NCBI GenBank assembly: GCA_019914945.1
Contig: CM034106.1
Span: 4,526,001 to 4,590,000, forward strand
Direction of reading: 5' to 3'
DNA length: 64,000 nucleotides
From: Typha latifolia
Taxonomy: Eukaryota; Streptophyta; Magnoliopsida; Poales; Typhaceae
This document shows positions 21,669-35,100 of the stretch, one piece after another. The first letter of the stretch is position 1. Each line of letters begins with the position of its first letter. A program made the translations under genes and the position numbers. The notes beneath the pieces were generated by a model. It worked only from the letters and a program-made list of their open reading frames with translations, ran no database searches and was not told where the DNA came from.

Positions 21669-22427
21669 ATTTGGTATTAGGGCTAGACGAACCTCATACC
21701 TCCATTAATGGTTGAAACAATAAAGATGACATCAATAAGGAGACCAATGGAGAGCACACCGACAAGGGAAGACTCAACGCACGATAACTCTAATCGTGAG
21801 GCCGATTCCTTTGGAGCGACCACGGTAAGACCAAGTCAACCAACGTCCATGGGTGTGAACATAGGCTTAGCGGATGAACTTAGGGGGCATTTTCCAAACA
21901 TTGCTGCATAGAGTTGATGCAATACAAAAGTATCACATTGATCTAAAAGAATATGTCATGAATTGATTGGCTTCGTCATCTCCTCGACGAAGATCGGTAC
22001 CTCAAGAAGGACCAGCGGTGGATCCACACCGATCCGATACCCCACAGGTCCAGGTGCGACATGTTAGTGTCAATGATCCCCTCTTACCTATGCCCACACA
22101 TCATCCCCCACCTCCAATACAAAACCTAAAACAAACGGTGGTGGAACCCGAGAGGTGTGAGGCACCGGTGCTTTTCGTCAATAAGGAGGATTGACACTTT
22201 GAGGATGAGGTTGATCCCTTCGGAGATAGTGATGGACGTGCTCGAGGATTTAGAGAAGGAGATCAACATGCACAAAGGTTTAGACTTGAACCAATGATCT
22301 TTCGTGAGTCCGACAATGCTATTCAGGGGAGAACTGCACACTTAGACTTTCCTAAATTCTAAGGTAGTTATGGATTGGATATTTCAAGTTGAACAATACT
22401 TTGATTGTCAAGGGATAGCGGAGGTCG
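21669..22427 (+). pseudogene. family C leader, PBS and gag N-terminal fragment
   Basis: The PBS resembles TGGTATCAGAGC at about 21671-21683. A 67-residue frame (21708-21911) and a 75-residue frame (21967-22194, proline/histidine-rich) precede a degenerate gag start whose last recognisable piece is QVEQYFDCQGIAE. It breaks at 22427 against a reversed family D LTR. Confidence 0.72.
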
Positions 22428-23618
22428 CAATCTAGTCTCCAATCATATATCTAACACATGCATCCCCATACCAATCTATCACATGTATACTCATGCTAGA
22501 GATCATCTCTAATAATCTCTATATATCACCAGGATACTTATATCCAAGATCAATCTAATCGAATGTATGATAAAATATGCTCAATTAAAATCATCTCTAG
22601 ATAAGATCATATAATCATGCTAGAGGCAAAAACATACATATACATAATTATATAATATATTCTAATTTGATAAAAGCGTATAGGGGATAAGACTACTCAT
22701 AGTTTGATCAGAATATACAAAACATGTATCCCTCAAGTCCGCCAATCAATGGTCAAACATCGCTAACAGGATCCACGGGGTCTCACATAAGGGGTTCGAA
22801 ATTTAAAAATATTTAGGTAACATGAAATTAGTCATTTATCTAATTAAAATCTGTTCATGTAAAATATGATGATTTATTAAGTTTTAGATTTTCTACTTAT
22901 CTTTATAGCTAGTTAGATTTACATTATAAATAAATGTCTAATGTTAAGAATATACTATTATTATAAAAGGTCAGATATGAATTAAAAATAAAATGGTTGC
23001 TCCTTTTAGATAAAATAGTCTAGGAATGACATTATAAAATAAAATAAAAGGCTAAATATATAATTATATATATACTTATATTATAAATAAACTTATAAAT
23101 ATAGATAAAAAAACTAATTATAACTAAGTTGTGGTTCTCACTCTATCTTGAATAATTAGGGACTATATAGTCTTTACTTTATAAAATAATAAATAAATAA
23201 ATAAGCCTAGTATTTCATTTGTTACAAAATAATAATATATAATAAATTATTAGAATTGCTTAAAATGTATATCATAAGAGTATTAGTATACCTCTATAAA
23301 TCTAATGACTATAATTTACAAATCTATCTATTAATCTAATAGAAATATAAATAGATAAATAAATATAAGTATTACCTATATTTAAAAGTAATAGCTTATA
23401 AGATAATTAATCATTAATTATACTAATTATAATTAATAACAATCATATTGATAAATATATATTATTAATAAAATAATTAATGTCTAAATAATCTATTTGC
23501 ATTAATTAAGAAAGAAAAAACATAAATAAATAAACAAAAATAAAATAAAATAATTTAAGAGAGCATTACCACTAGTGCTCAGCCCAGCATTGTTGCAGAA
23601 AGAGGAGGAGGATAAACT

Positions 23619-23674
23619 GAAGAAGAAGAAGAAGAAGAAGAAGAAGAAGAAGAAGAAGAAGAAGAAGAAGAAGA
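23619..23674. repeat. (GAA)n microsatellite
   Basis: About 18 uninterrupted GAA triplets within a longer pure-purine stretch. It creates the poly-lysine and poly-phenylalanine frames seen on the two strands, which are not genes. Confidence 0.9.
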
Positions 23675-23989
23675 ATATAAAAAGAAGAAAGAAAAAGAAG
23701 AAAAAAGGAAGAGAAGGAAGAAGAGGAGGGAGGGAGAGAGAGGAGGGGAGCGAGGAGAGCTGGGCCGGTAGGGAGGGGCTCAACTGCTGCTGGCTAGCCA
23801 GTAGTTGGCCTCTCGTTGACAGCTTAGTTTCGACGAACCCGAGAGACAACGAGAAAGAAAGGGAGAGAAAGAGAGAGAGAGGAGGTGGAGGAGTAGGAAG
23901 GCTCACTAGCACTTGGTAGAGGTGGCAGCAGTGGGTTCCAAGGACGACGGTGGCAGCGATGGTAGCGGTAGGCCATCATCGATAAGAGA

Positions 23990-24015
23990 AAGAGAGAAAG
24001 AGAGAGAGAGAGAGT

Positions 24016-24052
<37 letters not shown>

Positions 24053-24068
24053 AATAAGAGAGAGAGAC
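23990..24068. repeat. (GA)n microsatellite with duplicated spacer
   Basis: GA runs interrupted twice by the same GTAAATAA spacer, which suggests a local duplication inside the LTR microsatellite. Confidence 0.85.
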
Positions 24069-24285
24069 CGAAAGAGAAAGGCAGTGGAGGAAGGATGGCG
24101 ACGGCAGAGAGGCCTGCTGAGCTAGTAGGCCGGGCTAGAGACGCGTGGCGCCGCTAGGGCTTGCCACGGCAGGTGAGAAAAATTTCTCACCTACTAGGTT
24201 CGGCTTAGGCATGAGGCTGGCCACAATGTGGCCGGTCGCGTCGAGCCTAGATTGTTTATTTTTTTTTTTTGCCTAGGTTGTTACA

Positions 24286-25152
24286 GGAAAAGTGGAGGGG
24301 AGTGGAGGAGGAGTTAGTGGTTGGGGAATGACAACAATAGTAGCAATAATGGTGGTTGTGGTGGTAGCTATGGAGAATGTGGGAGCTGGTTGAGCTGAGA
24401 GGAGGTGGGCTAAAGAGGAGGAAGCTAACTAGACTAGATCTAAGGGAGAGTGAATGGGGAAGATAGTGTTGGATGGAGGATAGCAGCTGTTGTGGATGAT
24501 GGCTGCGGTGTAAAAGGGCTGCTAGAAATGGAAGGACAGCTTGGAAGAGGAAGCTATGACTACTAGAACTAGAAGTATGAGAGATGAGGAGGGAGGTCTG
24601 ACCTTGCTAAAGGTAGCAGAGAGTCGAATAGGGAGGAAGGGAGCTGGTGGTGGTGCTGCTAGAGCTGGGCATCGTCGACTGCTAGAGAAGGGAGGCTAGG
24701 AGAGAGAGAAGGAGAGAGAGAAAAAGAAAGCTAGAGTAGGAGAGAAACTAGGGCAAATATCTAATATCCTTCACTTGGGTGCTCACCACACTATTTGGTG
24801 GCTACCCTTGCTTGACCAGCAAACTTAGTAAGCCCATGACTAAAGAGCCCAAATACACAAGCAATGCATAATTAATATGACTCAACCTAACCAAATGCAA
24901 AAATTAACAATGCAGAAAATAAAAAGGACGATCTTACCAACTAGACCCCTTTAAGTCAGTCATAACACTTTATTATTGATTTATGATTTGACTCCTTGTA
25001 TGATTTGACTTTCATATAATCAACACAATAAAGACTATGCGTAGTTTCAACCATACATATACATATTATGGTAGAAAATTCGTTAAATATCAACCCAAAT
25101 TTTAAGAAGTTAATCTATGACGAAAAAAAAAGAAAAGAAAAGAAAAGAAAAT
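24286..25152. other. purine-rich then AT-rich intergenic DNA
   Basis: 24286-24745 is G/A-rich with short repeats and no motif. 24746-25152 is AT-rich and ends in AAAAG repeats. No gene is recognised. Confidence 0.5.
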
Positions 25153-25427
25153 GGTTAAATATATTTTATCACCATATACTTATGGCTAAAATCACTTTGC
25201 CCCTATACTTCAGAAAGTTTTTCTGTCAAATTTAACTGAGCATCATGACTATTTTGATCATTTAGTTATATTATCTCAAAAATCTTAATGTTTTATCTAA
25301 CAAATATAATATAATAAGTTTAATAGAAAAACTAACGATCTCACTTTAATTATAAATTTAAAGACTGATATGAAATTTTTTAAAGTACGGATAAAGTAAT
25401 TTTAAACATGATAAAATATATTTAACC
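25153..25427. mobile_element. short inverted-repeat element (MITE) upstream of the PUX gene
   Basis: About 275 bp bounded by GGTTAAATATATTTTATCA at the left and its near-perfect reverse complement (TGATAAAATATATTTAACC) at the right. Inner parts also pair partially. The flanks are AAAAGAAAA on both sides, compatible with a 9-10 bp target duplication, but the site lies in an AAAAG repeat so this is ambiguous. It ends 230 bp before the ATG of the UBX gene, probably inside its promoter. Confidence 0.65.
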
Positions 25428-25657
25428 TAAAAGAAAAGTAGAAAAAATACCGGTGAAAGTTAAAATTAGCATTGTTCAGGATCAAAATGTAATAATTAAT
25501 CCAATTTCAGGCCGATCTTCTTCAGCCCGTAGACCTAGAGATTTCATGGGCTTTACCTCTCTGGCTGGCCCGTGAATTAACAATTTATTCCTCCTCCCGG
25601 AGCACACAATTACTCCCGGTGCTTGTTCAGCAAGACACGCCAGACCGAGGGAGGAAA

Positions 25658-26103
25658 ATGGAGGGACGAGGCGCGGAGGAGGAGAAATCTCTGGTGGACA
25701 CCTTCTGCGGCGTCACTTCCGCCACCCGCGAGGAGGCGGTCTTCTTCCTCGAGAGCCACAACTGGAACCTTGACTCCGCCGTCCACTCCTACTACGATGA
25801 CGACCGCTTCGACGCACCTCTGCCCCAGCAAAGTACCGGAGGCGAAGAAGAAGTCGGCGGCGGCGGCGACGGCGACGACGACGACGACGATGAAGACTAT
25901 CTACCCCCGGAGGCCGAGGCCGCCGCCGCTGTTAAAATTCCAGTTCACTCTGTGAGTTCGAGTTCGGGATCAAGGGCGGAGAAGAAAGCTTCCGGAAGCC
26001 GATCTACCATCCGAACTCTCGCGGATCTCAACAGGAAGGCGGATTCTGGGTCGGATAGTGATTCCGATGAGCCACAGGAGTACTATACTGGCGGCGAGAA
26101 GAG
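25658..26103 (+). CDS. PUX exon 1: UBA-like domain
   Basis: Encodes residues 1-148 plus two bases of codon 149. [20 protein letters not shown] then [12 protein letters not shown] is a UBA-like three-helix domain, as at the N-terminus of p47. An acidic run ([10 protein letters not shown]) and serine-rich linker follow, then IRTLADLNR and the conserved EYYTGGEK at the exon end. The donor is AG|GTGATA; splicing restores Ser149. Reading on without splicing meets a stop at once. Confidence 0.92.
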
Positions 26104-29100
26104 GTGATATAAATTTTCTACATTGCGGCAAAAATTGGTAGACAAGATTTTATTTTATTTTACTTTCCAATTTTATTTTCACTTTATGTTTGTTCTCAAT
26201 TGACAAGCAAATAATATGTCTTCTTTTTGCGTTTAAACAATTGGGGAGTATTGAGAGAACGGGGGTTGTGGGTAGTGGCAGTAGAAGATGAAATTGTGGA
26301 GGGGATGGATGTATGAAGGTAATTTTTTGATATAGTCAAATCCATTGTTCTAAGCAACCTAATGACCTATAGTTGCTATAAATTTTCAATGTGTATTATA
26401 TATTATTCTACACCATTTACTACTGAAATTTGAAAGATATAGCCAAAGAATATTGAATGCCTATAGTGTAGGTCTCCTGAATGAGGTTAAACAAATGCCA
26501 TCTAGGTTGGGTCCCTTTTCTGTGGTTGACTAGTTCTTTAAAGGCGTATTGTAATGATTTTGATTTCATTTTGAGTAAAATAAAGCAGTAGACTGTATGA
26601 CAATGTAATTCGACTTCTTAGTTATCTATCTTTTCAATCAATGCCAAGCCTACTAATAAGGAGAATTTGGCTTACTTGGCAGATTGCTACTTGACTACCT
26701 GAATTTAACAATCTACAAATTGAAAAGGTTATGCAGGAAGGTTCATGCAATATTTTCAAAGAGTACATGTAAAGAGGCTTGTCCAGAAAGAGAGAAATAA
26801 GTTGGCTTGAAATATAGTCTGTTGTTAGGGAAAATGGTAAGGTTGACTTACAAAATGACTAGAAGTAGAATAAAAATAATGAGTATGTATCTTGTAGGAT
26901 TCAAAATAATTAGGAATAAGTATCTTTACAAATTTAAAGTAATAGTTATACACATGGTACTAAGCAAAGAAAAGAAGAATAATTGTAGATAAAGACTTCA
27001 AATAGAACTTCATTGAGATTGAAAAATATGGGAGAAACTTTTATTCATAAAACTTGTACTAGAAGAAGAAATTCTTATTTCTATGCTTATTTATGCTCTA
27101 AAAGAAGTAAATCACTCTAAAGTGTATATATGGCAGCCAAGACATTTTACTTTATTTTTGTACATCTCTAGCTCATCTACTGCTTCTAGCAACCTTCTTT
27201 GCCTCATTGTACAAGACCATCCACCTAAGTAATTAGATCGTAGTGATGGATATCTATCCATTGGTCACCATCTCTCTATTTGATTTTTCAAGCAATCATT
27301 TCATTAACTTATGTTGTTCCACTACTTGACCTTGAAAACTACCTATCATTTTCATGTAATCTCATATCTACGAGGTTGGCCATTCCTTTCTTATGCCATA
27401 ACTAGGACAACTCCATTGATACCATTTGGTTGAGTAGAGTGATGGTATTGGTAAGGATAATAAGGTGTCTTTACATCGATACATGTGTTATTTGTTCTTA
27501 GTGACAAGGGAATTGGGAAATAAATAAGAGGCACAAGAGCTGTACTTTTTGAAAATTTGTTGAATCCCCCTTTCCCAAGATTTGGTTGTACATATATATA
27601 AGTCTTTTTGTCTAAAAGAAGCACATATGTAAAAGATAGAATAGAGTATTTTTTCCGAGATATTCAAAAAAAATTATCCACCAAATCCACATCAAGAAAG
27701 CAATTTGCATGAAGTAGTTCTTTTGATATCATGTGATGCAGGAGCATTAAGATCAATGACATATTTTAGATTAGTGAATCAATAGTTAGTCTTTGAGAGT
27801 CTTTAGTGAGTCAAGTCTAATTGCAATTAAGCTATTTTTGTTACTTTATAAATTTATTGATATATTTACATATATTTTCGTAGCCTTTGTATTTAGGCCT
27901 GTTTCAGGTTCACTTAAAGGCCTTTTGGGTCAATAAGTTAGTATATGGTTAGGTTTATTGATACCTATACATGTAAAGTCTCTTTTGACCTAATCCAAGT
28001 AAGAATTTGAGTCCATTAAGGGTTTCTAGTCCATCCCTAATAGAAAAGAGGATGAAGTTTTTGTAACAATGTTTATTACTTTGTGCCCAAGAAATTAAGA
28101 AATAAGTTTTTCTCCTTTTACTTCCTTCATGGGAAGTGTCGATTGGTGTGAAGTGAAACCCTTCAAGCTGTGAAAACCTATTAGCGTGATTCCAATTTGG
28201 TATCGTAGCTCTATGGTCATCATCTTTTTACCATATAACCCCTAAATATTTAAATTGAAATATATATATGATGTAACTTGAATGTAGTGGAGTGAAAAAA
28301 TTTAGATACTTTATAGTTCTTACTGTTAATACCAACTCCGCCTTCCTATTGGCTTGATTTTACTAACAACTGTCGTTCATCATCGTTTATTTAGTTTCCT
28401 TTGGTTCAATATCAAAGTCTCTTGTAAATTGAAATAATTCTTTTTCTCATAAAATGTTCATCTTGTTTGTAATGTACTTTTCTAGTGGGATGCTCGTACG
28501 AGATCCTTCAAGAGGTGGCCGGGATGTGGATTCAATATTTGAGCAAGCTAAGCAGATGGGTGCCATGCAGGGACCTTTTGAGTCCCATCAAACACCTTCA
28601 AGTTCAAGGAGCTTCATTGGGACTAGTAGACTTTTATCAGGTGAAACAATATCATCTGCTACTCAACAGCCTAAAAATACTATTCACAACATCTATTTCT
28701 GGAGCAACGGATTCACGGTGAATGATGGTCCACTGAGAAGGTTTGATGATCTTGAAAATGCATCTTTTCTAGAGGTAATTTTTACTATAGTTGGGATTTG
28801 TTTTTTACAAATCATTTAACTTACCATAACACATATTTTCAGTTGTACTGTTGCACCTCTCCTTAGACTTTATTCGCTATATGCTTCTATATCGTTCCCA
28901 TTGTGTTATTAATGTTGCAGTTCAGTTGTCATTTCTCCATGGTTAAATATATATTTTTGTCTACCTAAGCGTGGCAATTGTTGACTCGACCCGATAACTC
29001 GACACACACCTGAACCCTTTAAACAATGGGTTTAGTATAAATGAGTATAAATCATTCACAGTTGGCGTTGCTGCTGTCATCGCGGGTGTCGATGTCCCAT

Positions 29101-32100
29101 TCCGTAGCCCCTTTATTGTTGCGCTGATCGATCTCTTCTGCAAGAATCAACCTTCACTCCTCCCTTAAGTTGTCCCTCAAGGTCGACTTCTCCTTCCTAT
29201 GACTGACAAGCATCTTTCCCATGCCTTTGCGGTTAACCTCTCCTCTCTCTCCCTTTATTATTTTAATTGGATATGGTTTGTCATGTTGTCTTACTCATTT
29301 AAAATTATACTCGGTTAATTGTGTCGTGTAGATGTATGACACAAGGTTTGAATAATCGAGATTAGGATTAGGATAGGCCTTCCGAAAAAACAATACTTAT
29401 CGGCTAGATCAGTCGTATCGGTCGTCCGGATTGGATAAGATTTTCACGTAAAATTCTAAATATTATTTAAAAATTTTGAAAAATTTTGAAAAATTTAGAA
29501 CATATGACAAAAGAATAAGAAAAAAATAATTATTATTCACATATGAACCCTAAAAATTAAAAAAAGTACTAACCTACTCAAAAGTTGACTTTGATGAATA
29601 CTAAGCTGGCTCTCGTAAATCTCTGTGGTTGTCATCATCATAATTATCATAAGTTTATAGATAATGATGTCTATGGCCTAGTGCTCCAAAGAGTGATTGC
29701 ATTGTTTTATTCATGTCAAATGGATCTTGTTTTCTCTAATGATCATAATCAAAATGTGGATTTTGTGTTTAAGAATACTTAGGATACTAAGAAGGATGAT
29801 AACCAGCATATAGATCTTGTGATAGCTCTAAATAATGAATACTTGATGTACCATAGTCATAGGAAGCAACATCGTTGATATGTATGTACATCCTCAACTT
29901 TTTTGTCTTCAATCTCTATGCCTTCTTGATTTCTCTCAACAAATGTGGAAGGGACAATCTCACCATCAAGTGTATCATTAAGGTCATTAGGGTTATCGCT
30001 GGCATTAGTAGCTATACTATCTCTCGCTGCCGAACAGCTCGTACCCGCTTCTGTTCTAGTTATGGTCTCTTAATGCCTCATCTAACCATGAATTATCTCT
30101 ATCATCTAATAATCTATCATCCACTTCTCTGATTTATGGAGTTAGAGTCTTATTCATCAAAAATATGATTTAAATTAATCAGCTAATTATTTTTCGTTTT
30201 CCTTTTTAAATTTCTCCCTCAATCTCATATTATAATGGCAGAAAATTAATTTTCTAATTTCTCTAAATTGTCAATCGATTACATGTTTTGGTGTGGATTA
30301 TGGAGAAAGTAGTCTAGTTTCGTTTACATTGTGATAAAGACACAGTTTAAATTAAGATCTTCTTTGCTATTAATGTCAAATTTGGTGCCTCCTATCCATA
30401 AATTGACTACCATTCAGTTGGACTACTATGAGATATAATTGTAGCAACTTTAGCAATACTGAATTGGCCAGCTCTCAATCTCTATTTCTCTATTTGAAAT
30501 ATGTTATGGAATATATTTTATAAGAAATTGATTATATTAAAACTTGAAACAAATAATAAGAAAATTATTTAATTGAATAATAACTCACTTCTCTATCCCA
30601 AAGGATAATCATGTATAAATTGATGCCAACTCCTCAAAATTTGATAACTTCAACTTTATGAACAACTACTTATGAATCGTTTTTTGGCCTACACCCTTTA
30701 GAATGGCAAATAATAATAGTCGTCTTGTAGGTGCAGGTGCTAGTGAAAGAATAGCTTCTAAAGTTGGAGTTAAAGGAGCTTGAATAGACATCAAAATCAC
30801 GAAAGATTAGAGTTGTTTTGAGTAAGATACAATATCTCGTCTCTTAGATCAATGAATTGCAATCTATCTTGATCGGTCAGAGAAGGAAGGTTCCTACCTA
30901 AGAAGCACAAACATGAATATGGGACAAGGATACGACACGATACGGACACGGGGATATGACAAATCTTAAAAAAACAGGACACGATACGTTTAGGACACGG
31001 CAAAATAAATAAATAAAAGTATTATATATATTATCGATACGTTTAAAGAAATATTTTTCTAAACTTATAGTATAAATACACAAGCATGCATAAATTATTT
31101 ATGAGATAAAACAAAACGTATACAATACTACAAAGCCAAAAATAATAATGCTAATACGTGATAATACAATTCTATATTATAAGAATAAATATCTAACTAC
31201 CTGAGAATAAATAACTAACTACCATTACTTAACTACAGTAGATGGCATAGGCAAATTTGTGATTTTGCATTAAAATTAATTTTCCTGTATGAACTAACTT
31301 GTGATTGTTGCATTATATTTCTATAGCATATGCAAGAATTTCCTAAAATCGATAATTTATGTTATTAACTTTTATAGTATATGATAAATCTTATGTCCAA
31401 AAAGTTTCTCAAGAGTGTCTAAAAGTGTCTAAGGAGTGTCCGAATTTATTCTATAATTTTTTAAATATGGGATATGTTGTAGAAATCAAGGTTCCCAGTT
31501 TCGGCCGATCCCGATCCCTGACTGGTTTCGGTTGCGGTTTCGGCCGTTTCGGCCGAAACGGGTGGGAACGGGTCAGATCCGACCCGGATCCGACCCGGGG
31601 GACATCAATAATTGATGTCTCCACCCCCCCCCACCTTCCTCTCTCCCTTTTCTCTCTCTCTCTTTCTCTCTTTTCCTCTCTTTCCTCTCTCTTTTCTTTC
31701 TTTCTCTTTTTTTCTTTCTTTTCTCTTTCTCACGGATCTCTTACTCTCTTTCACCGGTGATCGAATAGTGAGTAGATCTCCATCTCTCCCGGTGATCTCG
31801 ACCTCCCGGCGACGTTATCCGATGACCTCGATCTCTTGCTTCGCTGGCCGCAAAGAACCAACCATCTTTACTCGTGAGGCTGCGGCGAGACTTCTCTGGC
31901 TCGCTTCTTCGTAGCAGTAGAGTAAGTAGAGACTATATTTTATTTTAATTTTTATTTATGTTTTTAGTTGCGAGCTAAAATATCAATGGCTCCAAAAGAG
32001 AAGTCATATGATACCGATATTGGGTGGCAACATTGCAAAGACTATTGGGCAAGATAAAAAACGCGTTAAATGCAAAGCGGGTGTGGAAAGGAAATGAGTG

Positions 32101-35100
32101 GTGGTGTCGGTAGTTTGAAAGAACATTTAGGTTTGGAAGACAAGGAAATGTAGCAGCTTGCACTCAAGTGTCTTTGGAAGTTAGAAAGCGAGATGTTGGC
32201 TCATTTAATTGGCAAAAAAAGGATAAACAATCTGCACAACAAAGAGAGTCAATGATTCGTAAAGAATTGATGCATAATCCTGTACACATTGATGATGATA
32301 GCAGTGAGCAAAGTGAGGAGGATGAGGAGGACAGACAGATGAGGAGGGCAATGAAAGAGAGCAAAAATATGCATAGAGAAGAGGAAGAGATGAGAAGAAG
32401 CACTGGTGGTAACTTTCAGAGATCTAGATCAGTTAATATACGAGGAGAAAGAATATGGGGGCAGCAGTTCTACCCATAGGACTCCTGGTGTTACAGCAGA
32501 GTTTGAAAATATTAGACCAATGGATACATATCTCTAAAAAAAAGGGGTCGTACACAGACTTCAATTAAGACAGCTCTCAAAGGAATTAAAAATGCAAAGA
32601 AACACATTGGTAGAGCTATCTCTAAATTTTTCTTCTACAACCATATTCCTTTCAATGTAGCTGATAGCCCTTACTATCACACTATGGTGGATGCTATACA
32701 ATCAGTAGGGCCTGGTGTTCCCCCTCCTAGTTCAAATGATATTACTACTAAATATCTTGACTCAGAGGTAGATGAACTTCATACTTATATTGAGACATTT
32801 AAACGGTATTGGGATGAATTTGGTTGTACACTGATGTGTGATGGGTGGAGTACACAAAACAGAAGAAATATAATTAATTTCTTAGTGTACTCTGGCATGG
32901 GGACAATATTTTTGAAGTCTGTGGATGCTACTGCTCATTTCAAAAATGCAGATTATATTTGTCAGTTGATGGATGAGGTGGTACAAGAAATCGGTGAAAA
33001 AAGAGTAGTCCAAGTAGTTACTGATAATAAGGCAAATTATAAAGCTGCTGGAAATTTACTGATGATTAAAAGACCTCAATTATATTGGACGCCATGTGCT
33101 GCACATTGTATTGATCTGATGTTAGAGGATATTACAAAAGAGCCTGAAATTGACATGGTCATATGTGAAGGTCAGAGGTTAACAAATTTTATATAGAACC
33201 ATGGTTGGGTTCTTAATTTACTCAGGCAGATGACTAGTGATAGGGAGATCATCAGACCCGGCGTCACTAGATTTGCCACTCACTTTTTAGCCTTGGAGAG
33301 CATCATGCGCTACAAGGATGATATTATGCGGATGTTTACATCACAGGAGTGGTCTATGAAAATTAAGAATATGAAACCTAAAGATAAATCTTTAGGTGAA
33401 ACTTTGAAAAATATGGCTCTTGGAAATACATTTTGGGATAATATTACAATTGCCACCGCAGTATTTGAGCCTCTTGTCAAAGTATTAAGACTTGTAGACA
33501 GTGATGACAAGTCTAAGATGGGTTTCTTATATGAGGCAATGGACATAGCTTAAGAATCAATAAAAAAAAAATGTAGGCTAAAGTTATAGGAAGTGGTGGA
33601 AGATGATTGATTCTAGATGGAACAAACAACTACATAGAGATATACATGCTGCTGGTAAGCATGCTTTTAACTTTTTAAGTTTTAAGTTTTAATTTACTTT
33701 TTTTATGAATATTTAAAAATTTGAATGTTTACAATTTACAAATTTTAAATTTCTACAGGGTATTTTCTTAATCCAAGATTTCAATTCTCTAAAAATGTCA
33801 ATAATGATAGTGAAGTCTTGTTGGGGGTTAGAAAGGTAATCAGCAAGCTTGAGCCCAATATTCATAAATAAATCCTGTGCGATAAAGAAGTGAGTTATGA
33901 TTCAATTAAATAATTTTATTATTATTTGTTTCAAGTTTTAACTTTCAATATAATCAATAAGCTAATAATATATTTCTGATTTTAGATGGAGAGATATAGA
34001 TTGAGAGTGGGCAATTCAAGATCTTGCTAAAGTTCTTTGCAGCCTATATCTCATAACACTCCAGCTGAATGGTGGTCTATTTATGGATGGGAGGAGGCAC
34101 CAAATTTGACGCTAATAGCAAAGAAGATTTTAAGTCAAACTGTGTCTTCATCACAGTGTGAAAGAAATTGGACAACTTTTTCCTTAATCCACACAAAAAC
34201 ACGCAATCGATTGACAATGGAAAGATTGGAGAAGTTAGTTTTTTGTCATTATAATATGAGATTGAGGGAGAGAAATTTAAGAAGAAAGGCAGAAAATGAA
34301 CAACTGATTGATTTAAATCATGTTTTTGATGAAGAAGACCCCTTGACTCCATGGATCAGAGAAATAGAGGACAGGTTATTAGATGACAGAGATAACTCAT
34401 GGTTAGATCAAATATTAGGAGAGACCACGACGAGGGCAGAGGCTGGTACGAGTCATTCAGCAGCGAGAGATAGTATACCTACTAGTACTAGTCATAGTCT
34501 TGATGATACATATGGTGGTGAGATCGTTCCATTTACATTTGTTGAGGAAAGTCAAGGAGGCATAAGGAGTGAAGACAGAGAAACTGAGAATATATATACA
34601 TATCAGCGACGTCGTCATGAGATGCATTTTGGTTGCTATGATTATGGTACATCGAGTATTTATTGTTTGGAGCCATCACAAGATCCATATGCTAGTTATT
34701 ATTCTCAGTATCCTCAGTATTCTCAGGCACAATATCCAAATGCTGGTTATTATCCTGCTCAAACGCAAGTCACACAATAAGATCCATACAATATGACTAG
34801 TATGATGGAATCACTTTTTGGAGCATCAGGTCCCAGACATCAATATTTACAAACTTATGGTGATTATGATGATGAAGACTATAGAAATTTACGAGAACCA
34901 GTTCGGTATTCAACAAAGTTTTAAATTTTGAGTAAGTTAATACATTTTTTTAAGTTTTTATACTTCATATGTGAGTAATTTTTGTTTTCTTATTTTTTGT
35001 CATTTTTTCTAAATTTTTCTGCATTTTTAAATAATATTTAGAATTTTATATAATTAAAAAATAGTCCAATCCGATACGAACGGCCGATACGTATCGTTTT

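Larger units (their letters stand above)
22428..24285 (-). repeat. truncated family D LTR, reverse orientation
   Basis: Its reverse complement starts TGTAACAACC (24285) and aligns with the solo LTR at 1119 onward. The AT-rich block matches 1650-2220, and ATGCATGTGTTAG-type repeats match about 2570-2610. Homology ends at 22428, the equivalent of about 2620, so about 1 kb of the LTR end is missing. The break coincides exactly with the gag break of the neighbouring chromovirus. Confidence 0.72.

Noticed and set aside
23502..23919. Poly-lysine (plus) and poly-phenylalanine (minus) frames
   Set aside because: Translation of the (GAA)n tract; not a gene.
31612..31914. Open frames after the left hAT end
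   Set aside because: CT-rich 5' region of the transposon; no BED or DUF659 motifs before about 31984.
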